DNA of 39,616 nt from assembly GCF_900104675.1 (NCBI RefSeq), contig NZ_LT629944.1, forward strand, positions 788,217-827,832. Reading direction: 5' to 3'. This document shows, in pieces, positions 9,153 to 15,893 of the stretch. Position 1 is the first letter of the stretch, and the number at the start of each line of letters is the position of its first letter. The notes below the pieces were generated by a model. The model ran no database searches. It saw nothing but the letters and a program-made list of their open reading frames with translations, and was not told the origin of the DNA. Origin of the DNA: Angelakisella massiliensis. GTDB lineage: Bacteria > Bacillota > Clostridia > Oscillospirales > Ruminococcaceae. The translations under genes were made by a program, and so were the position numbers.

Positions 9153-9441
9153 GATGCAAGCTGTCAAAAAATCCATTTTTGTACGGCTGCGCCCCAGAAA
9201 GATGAGCAAAATGCGGCGGGCCGATTTCCCTCCGTCACAGGTTTGGCCTTGGCGGAAAATTTTCACAGAAATCTTTTCAGATGGAGGAAAGGGAAGAAGA
9301 ATGGCCGCCTGTGGCGGAAAACGAAAAGATACAGCGTTTTTTCCATCAACTTTTTCTGTTCGCTGAAGCTGCCAAAACTTCATCCACATCAAGGTGCCCC
9401 ATAAAGAAGTTCTTCGTTTCTCAAAAATCCCCGGTAAGGGC

Positions 9442-9470
9442 TTGACAATCTTTAAAATGTGGTATATTTT
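9442..9470 (+). promoter_or_regulatory. Sigma-A promoter of the small membrane protein/XRE pair
   Basis: TTGACA at 9442-9447, then TATTTT after 17 bp (or TATATT after 15 bp) within GGTATATTTTTATC. The predicted start is about 40 bp before the 9520 start codon. The stretch from the terminator at 9152 to this promoter holds no feature I can support. Confidence 0.7.
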
Positions 9471-9519
9471 TATCATAAAGAGCGAAATACATCTCATTTC
9501 AGAGTAAGGAGGACTCTCT

Positions 9520-9876
9520 ATGAAAATGCGGACATTTAATCCATTGGTGCTTTTATCCCTGGTGGCGCTGCTGGCCTTGTTCGCCATCCCCACCAACAAC
9601 GACGGTTTATGGGGCTTTTTAGGCTTTGCTTACTATCTGCGCTATTGGAACATCCTTCCTGACGAACTCTTTTATGAAAATCTGCAAAAGGCCTGCACCA
9701 CAGCCTTTCTGGGGCAGATGATCGCCCTGCCTTTTTTGACCCTGTGGGCTTTTCTGTTTGCCGAAGCCTCACGGATGCTGCCGATGGCCTTCGGATTAAG
9801 CTTTGCCCTTTCCATTTTCCTGTTCACCATCCGCTTGATGGTTCTGGAATGGAAGGAAATGGAGGGCAGCAAATGA
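9520..9876 (+). CDS. Small membrane protein, DUF3796-like
   Basis: 118 residues with hydrophobic segments around 9-22, 58-82 and 87-104 and the motif NNDGLWGFLGFAYYLRYW near 26-43. Length, topology and the overlapping downstream XRE gene match the DUF3796-type membrane proteins of Firmicutes, whose role I do not know. AAGGAGG lies 7 bp before the ATG. The stop codon overlaps the start of the next gene (ATGA at 9873-9876), so the two are translationally coupled. Confidence 0.75.
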   Translation: MKMRTFNPLVLLSLVALLALFAIPTNNDGLWGFLGFAYYLRYWNILPDELFYENLQKACTTAFLGQMIALPFLTLWAFLFAEASRMLPMAFGLSFALSIFLFTIRLMVLEWKEMEGSK

Positions 9877-10076
9877 TCCGTAACCGCATCCGGGAGTATC
9901 GGGCCCGCACCAGTATGAAGCAGGAGGAGCTGGCGGCTCTGGTTGGGGTACGGCGGGAAACCATTGGAAACCTGGAAAAGGGCCGTTACAATCCATCCCT
10001 GGTTCTGGCCTGGAACATTGCTCAGGTATTCGGAGTGACCATTGAAGAGGTCTTTACGGTGGAACGGGAGGACTAA
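9873..10076 (+). CDS. Small XRE-family transcriptional regulator
   Basis: 67 residues, almost entirely one lambda-Cro-type HTH: QEELAALVGVRRETIGNLEKGRYNPS at about residues 18-43. The size is typical of stand-alone XRE regulators that follow a small membrane protein. Its ATG overlaps the stop of the upstream gene by 4 bp, so both are probably made in fixed ratio. By analogy with similar pairs it may control their shared promoter at 9442-9470; no operator can be pointed out. Confidence 0.88.
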   Translation: MIRNRIREYRARTSMKQEELAALVGVRRETIGNLEKGRYNPSLVLAWNIAQVFGVTIEEVFTVERED

Positions 10077-10215
10077 GATCGGTTTTTCATTGAGTGCCAC
10101 TGCACTTTTGCAAGCTTGAAACAGCAAAAGAAAGCCAACCCCCAAATAGGCTGTCTTTGCTGCAAACTTTCCTGACGTCTCCAGCCTATGATGCCCAGCA
10201 ATATTTTACAAAACA

Positions 10216-10242
10216 GGGCAGGCCCTCTTTGAGGGCCTGCCC
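10216..10242. terminator. GC-rich hairpin next to family A repeat copy 2
   Basis: GGGCAGGCCCTC (10216-10227) and GAGGGCCTGCCC (10231-10242) form a perfect 12-bp stem with a 3-nt loop. No long T-run follows on either strand. It sits against the repeat in the same place as the hairpins next to copies 1 and 5. Confidence 0.55.
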
Positions 10243-10247
10243 TATGG

Positions 10248-10435
10248 GCGTGTCGAAAAAGTTCGACACGCTTCCAGGGGGACCCAGTCCCCCTGGATAC
10301 GCCGCCTGGTTCCTGACGAAACCAGCGGCGATACCCCCGGTTTCGCGCCCCGATGGGCGCGGGTCGGGGTATAAAAATCAGGCGCATGTCCTGATTTTTA
10401 TGGTTTTGAATTTTGCTTGCCATTCGAAACAATTT
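10248..10435 (-). repeat. Structured intergenic repeat, family A, copy 2
   Basis: Inverted relative to the copy at window start. Read on the minus strand: an A/T-rich lead-in, the AAAATCAGG/CCTGATTTT palindrome, then hairpins CGCGCCC/GGGCGCG, CGCCGC..GGCGG, CCAGGGGGAC/GTCCCCCTGG and GCGTGTCGAA/TTCGACACGC. The lead-in also matches the sequence at 22457-22490, which puts the full unit near 190 bp. Confidence 0.85.
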
Positions 10436-10441
10436 TTTTGA

Positions 10442-10488
10442 CAAACTGACAGAGCCAGCCCTCAAAGAAGGCCGGCTCTGTCAGTTTG
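10442..10488 (-). terminator. Bidirectional terminator-like hairpin downstream of ridA
   Basis: CAAACTGACAGAGCCAGCC (10442-10460) pairs almost perfectly with GGCCGGCTCTGTCAGTTTG (10470-10488). It lies 100 bp past the ridA stop. Confidence 0.65.
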
Positions 10489-10588
10489 TAATCCGGAATA
10501 TCAAAAGCACAGACAGGCTGGAGTCAGGGCTTTTAATCCTCCCAATAAGAGAGAAAACTAAAAAACCTGTACGCCTGTCAGGGGAAGA

Positions 10589-10957
10589 TTATTTTTCCGC
10601 AATGGCCTCGATTTCGCACAGCGCGCCCTTGGGCAGATCCTTGACCGCCACGCAGCTGCGGGCAGGCTTGGAGGTGAAGTACTTGGCATACACCTCATTG
10701 AACGCGGCAAAATCGCCCATATCCGCCAGGAAGCAGGTTGTCTTGACTACCTTGTCAAAGCCTACGCCGGCAGCTTCCAGAATGGCACCTACGTTCTTGC
10801 AGCTCCACTCGGCCTGAGCAGCGATGCCTTCAGGCATAGTGCCGGTGGCAGGATCGATTGGGATCTGACCGGATGTGAAAACCAGTCCGCCCACCTCATA
10901 ACCCTGAGAATAGGGGCCGATGGCTCCGGGAGCATTGTTGGTAGCAATAACTTTCAT
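10589..10957 (-). CDS. ridA: RidA-family reactive imine/enamine deaminase
   Basis: 122 residues, standard for the YjgF/YER057c/UK114 family. Visible signatures: the start MKVIATNNAPGAIGPYSQG, GLVFTSGQIPIDP near 29-41, and CxxFLADMGDFAAFNEVYAKYF near 85-106. The Arg expected for substrate carboxylate binding is in the segment SKPARSCVAV near 107-116. RidA hydrolyses reactive 2-aminoacrylate formed by PLP enzymes, releasing pyruvate and ammonia, in the cytosol. AGGAGG stands 9 bp before the ATG. It is a single gene lying between a family A repeat and the spoIIID 3' half. Confidence 0.95.
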   Translation of the reverse strand: MKVIATNNAPGAIGPYSQGYEVGGLVFTSGQIPIDPATGTMPEGIAAQAEWSCKNVGAILEAAGVGFDKVVKTTCFLADMGDFAAFNEVYAKYFTSKPARSCVAVKDLPKGALCEIEAIAEK

Positions 10958-11597
10958 GATACGAGACCTCCTGCTGTTTTAATCAAACAATATTGGTGAA
11001 CGCTGACTTTTTGGTCCACCGGTATTTTTATTTTAACAGATACGCCGCAAAAATCAAGCTTGCCCTTTCCATTGAAGTTGAGAAAGAAAATTTGCTCAAA
11101 GGCGCCTGCATTAATGAAAAAATCAAACGAATGCTCTTTGCTTCAGCATAGGCACAGGTAGAACAATCCCCTCAGCATATGGGAGGATAAAAACTTTTTC
11201 GCCCAGCATCTAAAATTGTAAACGCAGTATTCACATTCTTCACCGCTTAAAAATCGTGCAAATCGTTGGATAAAAAGAACCGGCCCCTTTTCAGGCAGCC
11301 GGCTGGCGTGTTCATATCCCTGTTTTTCAGAAAAACCCGGAGCTTTTCCTCAAAAGCGGAAAGCATTTTTGTCAGACTGCGCCCAACAAAAGACAATCGG
11401 GGCTGTTGAACCCCATGGTGCGCAGTCCATTTTTTAAACTACTGTCCCGGTGGAGAAAAACTCTGCCGAAACATCAGCGGTATCCTCTCCCATACCCGGG
11501 TTTCCTCTTTCTCAGCAGCTTGTCGCCCAAAGCAGTTTCTCTGTCTGCATTTTCCTATTTCTGGGGCTTTTCTCTATAAGCCCACCGGCTGCGTTCT
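10958..11597. other. Gene-poor region between ridA and the spoIIID 3' half
   Basis: 640 bp without a supportable gene on either strand. A weak hairpin GGGCTT/AAGCCC at 11564-11569/11578-11583 lies just beyond the spoIIID stop but has no clear T-run. The stretch may contain the ridA promoter near 10980-11040; no convincing pair of boxes was found. Confidence 0.4.
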
Positions 11598-11757
11598 TTA
11601 TTTAGGATTGGTTTGGCTTCCCTGTCGGGCATATTTCATCTTTGTCGCCATTCCTCCCCGAATGTGCCGTTCTTCCTTGTTTTTGGTCAGTACTGCCCGC
11701 ACCTGTAGATAAAGCGTGTGGTTGATTTGCTCCAGACGTTCTGTGATATCTTTATGT
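11598..11757 (-). pseudogene. spoIIID: spoIIID, C-terminal half, separated by the integrated element
   Basis: The minus strand reads KDITERLEQIN, then QVRAVLTKNKEERHIRGG and MATKMKY, up to a TAA at 11598-11600. This is the second half of SpoIIID, the small HTH regulator of the sporulating mother cell. There is no start codon of its own. It begins in the recognition helix of the HTH at the core ACATA (11753-11757). Joined to the N-terminal half at 22155-22269 it gives an 89-codon frame with no change of phase; Bacillus SpoIIID is about 93 residues. It is therefore an interrupted gene with no visible decay, not a degraded fragment. Confidence 0.93.
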
Positions 11758-13287
11758 TTCGTCGTTACGAATTAGAACGGTTTCATCCAAGCCCAGATTG
11801 CCAAGCAGCCGGAGGTAAATGTCCACATTCCCATCCTTGTCCACTTCAATCTTCTGGATAATCCGCTTGAGTTGGGCGTTTGTCATTTGCCGCACGTCGG
11901 TGATGTCCTCGATCTCCTTGAAGGTCTGACCGAGGACGCTTTCCAACTGCTCGCCCTTTGTCAGATGGTAGGACACCATTTTCAGTTCATTTTCCAGCCG
12001 TTCAATCTCTTTCCGCATCCCGCCGATCTTATCATTGAGTTCCTTGCGGGAGATTAAATCATCGGCGTACATATCCATATATTTCTGCCGGGTCTTTTGC
12101 AGCTTGGCAAGCTGGGCGGTCAGTTCTTTTTCGTAGTTCAGGTTTTCGTCCTTTGCCTTATAGACCCGCTGGAATTCCCCCACCACATAGCGGATGACAT
12201 TCTTCTTAGCTTTCAGCAGCCCGGCGAAATATTCCTGCAAAACCTCGATAAGTTCATCTTCGTCCACCGTCACGGCGTTGGGGCAGTTGTCCGCCCCGCG
12301 CCCGTTGTGGCCGGAACAGACCCAGCGGACATAGGTGTTTTTGTAAGTGCGGACGGTGCGCCGGAAAGACCAGCCGCACTCCTTGCACTTGATGAGAGTG
12401 GAGAACAGGTATTTGTTGCTCTGGCGCTCCTTGTCCACCTTGAACGCCTTACCGCGGGATTTCATAATCTGCTGCGCCTGTTCAAAGGTTTCCGGGTCGA
12501 TGATCCGCAAGTCCGGGCGGTCAACCACCATCCACTCCGAAGCATCCTTGTCCGCCCGCTGGCCGGTCAGAAAGTCGGTGACTTCCTGTTTGCCATTGAT
12601 GATTTTCCCCGTATAGAGTTCATTGGTCAGGATGCGGCACACCCCGTTCTGGCTCCATTGGCAATTCCGCTTTGTCCGCAGGCCGCGCTCGTTGAGGAAG
12701 ATGGAGATTTTTGCTGCCCCGTAGCCGTCCTTGATGTACCACTGGTAAATCTGGCGGACAACCGCCGCTTCTTCCTCATTGATTGCAAGGTTGAAGTAAT
12801 CCCCGATGGTCTTATCATACCCATAGACGATATTGGGGACGCGGCCTTTTTCCGCGTTCATTTTCTTGCCAAATTTCACACGCTTGGAGGTGTTCGCACT
12901 TTCTTCCTGCGCCAGCGCCCCGAAGATGGTCAGGACAAATTCGCTGTTGCCCATGCTGGTCATGTTGGCGGTCAAAAACTGCGTTTCAATCCCCAACGCT
13001 TTCAGCTTGCGGACATTCTGCAAGAGGTCAACGGTGTTCCGGGCAAAGCGGGAAATATCTTTTACCACGACCATATCAAAGAGGCCATGTTCCGCATCCG
13101 CCATCATACGCAAAAACTCTTTCCGGTTCTTGATTTTCGTCCCGGTAATGCCCTCGTCTGCGTAAAGGCGCACAAGGTTGTCCCCGGTGCGTTTGGTATA
13201 TTCGGAGAAGAATTCTTTCTGCGCTTCCAGGCTGTTGAGCTGATCCTCTTTGTCGGTGGAAACGCGGCAGTAAGCTGCGATGTTCAT
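11752..13287 (-). CDS. Large serine recombinase (integrase/excisionase of the element)
   Basis: 511 residues. Resolvase catalytic domain about 1-150, with the nucleophile S10 in YCRVS and the R/S-rich motif DISRFARN at 77-84. Recombinase domain about 155-275. Zinc ribbon with C301, C304, C324 and C335. Coiled coil about 370-455, as in TnpX/Int-type large serine recombinases. These enzymes integrate and excise DNA at a 2-bp core between short att sites, matching the boundaries here. AGAGAGG precedes the ATG. The stop codon TAA uses a final base from the host flank at 11752, so in the excised circle the frame would run on for 14 more residues. Confidence 0.96.
   Translation of the reverse strand: MNIAAYCRVSTDKEDQLNSLEAQKEFFSEYTKRTGDNLVRLYADEGITGTKIKNRKEFLRMMADAEHGLFDMVVVKDISRFARNTVDLLQNVRKLKALGIETQFLTANMTSMGNSEFVLTIFGALAQEESANTSKRVKFGKKMNAEKGRVPNIVYGYDKTIGDYFNLAINEEEAAVVRQIYQWYIKDGYGAAKISIFLNERGLRTKRNCQWSQNGVCRILTNELYTGKIINGKQEVTDFLTGQRADKDASEWMVVDRPDLRIIDPETFEQAQQIMKSRGKAFKVDKERQSNKYLFSTLIKCKECGWSFRRTVRTYKNTYVRWVCSGHNGRGADNCPNAVTVDEDELIEVLQEYFAGLLKAKKNVIRYVVGEFQRVYKAKDENLNYEKELTAQLAKLQKTRQKYMDMYADDLISRKELNDKIGGMRKEIERLENELKMVSYHLTKGEQLESVLGQTFKEIEDITDVRQMTNAQLKRIIQKIEVDKDGNVDIYLRLLGNLGLDETVLIRNDET
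11753..11783. other. attL: core and recombinase arm site
   Basis: Core TATGT at 11753-11757. The arm motif AATTAGAACGGTT (11770-11782) lies 12 bp inside. The same 13 bases occur inverted at the other end of the element. Confidence 0.85.
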
Positions 13288-13311
13288 AGCAAAACCTCTC
13301 TGTTAAAATCA

Positions 13312-13320
13312 AACCGTTCT
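13312..13320. promoter_or_regulatory. Third copy of the recombinase arm motif in its own leader
   Basis: AACCGTTCT matches the first nine bases of the 13-bp arms at both element ends (ten bases, AAACCGTTCT, against the left arm). It lies just downstream of the recombinase -10 box, where binding would block transcription. Confidence 0.45.
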
Positions 13321-13331
13321 GTTACAACCCT

Positions 13332-13360
13332 ATTTTATCATGTGCTGTTTGGGATTGCAA
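13332..13360 (-). promoter_or_regulatory. Sigma-A-type promoter of the recombinase gene
   Basis: On the minus strand TTGCAA (13355-13360), 17 bp spacer, TAAAAT (13332-13337). The start would be near 13325, about 38 bp before the ATG. Confidence 0.6.
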
Positions 13361-13368
13361 TAGGGAAA

Positions 13369-13396
13369 GGGGCGCCCCGTTTATGCAGGGCGCCCC
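13369..13396 (-). terminator. Hairpin terminator after the 59-residue gene
   Basis: GGGGCGCCC (13369-13377) and GGGCGCCCC (13388-13396) form a perfect 9-bp stem followed on the minus strand by TTTCCC. The stem overlaps the stop codon. It separates the upstream genes from the recombinase promoter. Confidence 0.7.
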
Positions 13397-13560
13397 TCGT
13401 TATCCTTTTCGCCGGAACCATCCGCCGTATCTGCGGCAGCCTGTATGGCAAGCTGTACCTTTCCCTGGTTTGCTTTCATGAAGATTTTCAGTAAGTAATC
13501 GGCGGTAGCTGCCGTTGGGTTTGGGTTATGGAACCGGTAATTGAGTTTGCGTTCTTTCAC
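13381..13560 (-). CDS. Small conserved-looking protein of clostridial mobile elements
   Basis: 59 residues from a GTG start: begins MKERKLNYRFHNPNPTA, then TADYLLKIFMKANQGKVQ. I recognise this type as a small hypothetical protein often found near MobV and recombinase genes in clostridial elements; its function is unknown. An in-frame stop lies upstream and no in-frame ATG exists, so GTG is the only reasonable start. GGAGG stands 13 bp before it. A three-codon ATG-CTG-CTG-TGA reading frame sits between, better spaced from the ribosome binding site and overlapping the GTG, so coupling is possible. Confidence 0.75.
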   Translation of the reverse strand: MKERKLNYRFHNPNPTAATADYLLKIFMKANQGKVQLAIQAAADTADGSGEKDNEGRPA

Positions 13561-13644
13561 AGCAGCATTCCCACCTCCCCCTTGCTGTCTGTCCTTTGTC
13601 CATGTCTATGAAAACAAGGCGGAAAATAGTACCTGATTGGATTG

Positions 13645-14592
13645 TCAAAGATCACGCTCCCGGCGGGGCCGCTGTGCCCGTTCCAATTCCCTGCGGATTT
13701 CCGGCGGGATACGGTCAACCAGCCGCTGTAAATCGTCCAGCTTGCTTTTCAGCTTTGCCCGTTCCATCGTATCTTTCAGCTTGCCTTTTTCGCTGGCCTT
13801 TGCCCTTGCTTCCAGCTTCTCATTTTCTGCCAGCAGGTCATTGATTGTGACCTTGTACTTTTTCAGTTGCCCGGAGAAATTCTCCATCTGCGGGAACCAC
13901 TTTTTCAGCATGGAGAGGGTTTCCTCTTTTTTCTTTCCGGCGTTCAGCGGGTTAATGCCGTCAAGGGCGGCTTCAATGGCTCTTGCCTGCCGGGAGAGGG
14001 AAACCGCCTGTTTGAAAAGCCGGGTGGGGATATGCTTCCGGCCTGTCCTGCTGGCGCTCTCCCCACGCTCCAAGTCGGGATATTTTTCCACCATGTAGGT
14101 GTGAAAATCATCCTGCCACTTCGTCAGGTTCGCCCGGTTTCCGATAATCTCCTTTGCACACAGGCGGTTGTCCTTTGTCAGCGGAACAAAGGTCAAATGC
14201 AGGTGGGGCGTTTTCTCGTCCATGTGTACCACCGCCGACACGATATTTTCCCGGCCTACCCGTCCGATGAGGAAGTCCGCCGCCCTCTGGAAGAACGCCT
14301 GTATCTCCTTTGGGGATTTCCCCTGGAAAAACTCCGGGCTGGCGGTTATCAGCGTATCGACAAACCGTGTGCTGTCTTTCCTTGTCCGGCATCCGGCCTG
14401 CTCGATACGGCTCTGAATGAAGTGGTAATAGCGTCCCTCCGGCTTGACGATATGGAAATTGTATTTGCTCCGGCTGGTGTCAATGTCGGGGTTGCTGGCA
14501 TACTGGTCTTTCTGCCGTTCGTGATGGGCTTCCAGCGGCCTTGCCGGGTTGCCCTTGTGCTTTTCAAACCGTAAAATTGCGTGTTGTGCCAT
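13645..14592 (-). CDS. MobV-family relaxase (Mob/Pre)
   Basis: 315 residues. Motif with candidate catalytic His: H23-H24-E-R26 before YASNPDID (31-38). Metal-binding motif HMDEKTPHLHLTF at 123-135 (H123, H130, H132). C-terminal coiled coil from about residue 215. MobV relaxases nick the oriT of plasmids such as pMV158 and lead the strand into a recipient through a helper channel. The protein is shorter than MobM of pMV158 (about 490 residues), mostly at the C-terminus, but the catalytic part is complete. GGAAAGGAG precedes the ATG. A matching oriT lies at 21917-21953. Confidence 0.93.
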   Translation of the reverse strand: MAQHAILRFEKHKGNPARPLEAHHERQKDQYASNPDIDTSRSKYNFHIVKPEGRYYHFIQSRIEQAGCRTRKDSTRFVDTLITASPEFFQGKSPKEIQAFFQRAADFLIGRVGRENIVSAVVHMDEKTPHLHLTFVPLTKDNRLCAKEIIGNRANLTKWQDDFHTYMVEKYPDLERGESASRTGRKHIPTRLFKQAVSLSRQARAIEAALDGINPLNAGKKKEETLSMLKKWFPQMENFSGQLKKYKVTINDLLAENEKLEARAKASEKGKLKDTMERAKLKSKLDDLQRLVDRIPPEIRRELERAQRPRRERDL

Positions 14593-14774
14593 TCTGCTCC
14601 TTTCCCCATTCCTTTCCTATCCGGGGTTTTCCACAGGGAAAATCCCGCAGAAAATAGCTCAGATAGGATTGGAATGGATAGAATATAAATCAATCTTTTT
14701 ATCTTTATATTTCTATATACCGTCCGGTTTTCGTACTTACGGGGAGTGATTTCCGTACTTCATGGGTACGGTTT

Positions 14775-15170
14775 TCAGCCCTCCGGCGTACCAGAACCGG
14801 ATTTCTTGAAGTCGGTGTTTGGAACCGCTTCATAGGATTTTGGAAAAATGCGGTTGGGTTTTCCACAGCCCTGCTTCTGGATCTCCACCAGCCCCGCATA
14901 CTGCAATTCCCGCAGGGTATTCACCGCTTTCTGCCGCCCACAGTGGAGCAGGTCAACCACTTCACAAATAGGGTAATACAGGAAAATCCGTCCGCAGTCA
15001 TCCGCCCACCCATTCTTGCGGGATAACTCTGTCCGGCGCAGGATAAAGGCGTACAGAACCTTTGCCTCGTTGGACAGGGGTTTGAATGTGGGGGCTTCAA
15101 AGAGAAAATTCGGGAGCCGGGTGAAGCTGAACGCCTTTTCCGGCTGGTGGATATAGATGGTATTTGTCAT
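14775..15170 (-). CDS. Short RepA_N-domain replication initiator-like protein
   Basis: 131 residues matching the N-terminal winged-helix domain of RepA_N initiators: FSFTRLPNFLF near 14-24, LSNEAKVLYAFILRRTELSRKNGWAD near 33-58 and GLVEIQKQGCGKPNRI near 93-108. RepA_N initiators of Firmicutes are usually 250-350 residues, so the C-terminal part is missing. After the stop the other two frames continue with similar residues (ENRTHEVRKS, MKYGNHS), as if a repeat-rich tail had lost its frame. It may still allow limited replication of the excised circle, or be a remnant. Confidence 0.8.
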   Translation of the reverse strand: MTNTIYIHQPEKAFSFTRLPNFLFEAPTFKPLSNEAKVLYAFILRRTELSRKNGWADDCGRIFLYYPICEVVDLLHCGRQKAVNTLRELQYAGLVEIQKQGCGKPNRIFPKSYEAVPNTDFKKSGSGTPEG

Positions 15171-15282
15171 AGTGCGTTTTGTGGACGGTTAGAAGCCCGT
15201 TTTCCGGGGCGGGCGATAGGTTTATACCACCCGCCCCGGTTTGGGGCTTGCGGAGCCTGATAAATCAAGGCTTTTTCCGCTC

Positions 15283-15630
15283 CTAACTGTCCACAGCAGA
15301 CCTCCTTTTCCGTTCACTTTCTGTTTTCTGCCGCCTGTGAACTCTGGCGGCGCAGTCCGGGCAGTATTTCCCCCGGTTGGAGCGTGGGACAAAAGCCGCC
15401 CCGCAGACCGCACAGCGTTTCAAGTCCTTATCCCGGAAAATCCCCGCTTCCAGCGTCCCGTCCAGCGGCAAGACCGCCCAGCGGAACCACTTACAGCAGA
15501 CCGAGAAAGAAACCATCTGCGGGCAGGTGCAGGTGTCCCCATCGTCAAGGGCAATGCAGTTGCCGCCCTCAAAGCAACAGCACTCCCGGCGTATCAGGCT
15601 GGCCGCCTGTTTCCTCTGGGCCGGTGTCAT
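15283..15630 (-). CDS. Cysteine-rich VLP domain protein
   Basis: 115 residues from ATG (MTPAQRKQAASLIRREC). Twelve cysteines: clusters CCC at 17-19, C25, CTC at 34-36, CC at 45-46, then CAVC at 73-76 and CPDC at 90-93, the last two forming a likely zinc finger. The segment FRWAVLPLD at 49-57 is the typical VLP block of this family, common in clostridial conjugative and mobilizable elements with no known role. The open frame continues upstream (KTLPPLERRPDGSLYR looks family-like), so translation could begin earlier at a non-ATG codon; the longest frame, back to 16002, runs antisense to the XRE gene and is not believable. Confidence 0.82.
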   Translation of the reverse strand: MTPAQRKQAASLIRRECCCFEGGNCIALDDGDTCTCPQMVSFSVCCKWFRWAVLPLDGTLEAGIFRDKDLKRCAVCGAAFVPRSNRGKYCPDCAARVHRRQKTESERKRRSAVDS

Positions 15631-15747
15631 GCGGTAAAGGGAACCGTCCGGCCTGCGTTCCAGCGGCGGCAAAGTTTTGATAGAATGGATGCTGATCCCT
15701 CGTTTCTTGTTGTATTCAACCGGTTGTGAGATCAGTTTATCATGAAA

Positions 15748-15783
15748 AAATGCAATTCCCGTTTTTCTGCGGGAATTGCATTT
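15748..15783. promoter_or_regulatory. Perfect 14-bp inverted repeat between divergent genes
   Basis: AAATGCAATTCCCG (15748-15761) and CGGGAATTGCATTT (15770-15783) around an 8-base loop. On the plus strand the loop has TTTTT; T-runs after the arms are short. It lies upstream of both the Cys-rich VLP gene and the XRE gene, so it could be an operator or a terminator left by an earlier rearrangement. Confidence 0.55.
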
Positions 15784-15893
15784 GTGCCATCGTGTAGACT
15801 TTGAAAATTGTAAATTTGCAATCAGGACTATTCCTAAATGCGGCCCGGTATGGTAAACTGGAAAGAAAAAAACACAGGCAAGGAGGGGGAAAT

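Noticed and set aside
9520-10076. Small membrane protein/XRE pair as a toxin-antitoxin system
   Set aside because: The membrane protein has several segments and the size of DUF3796 proteins, unlike small membrane toxins; no evidence of toxicity can be drawn from sequence.
11752-13287. Recombinase as a simple invertase of an internal segment
   Set aside because: Its size and C-terminal domains are those of large serine integrases, and the only core repeats are direct and flank the whole element.
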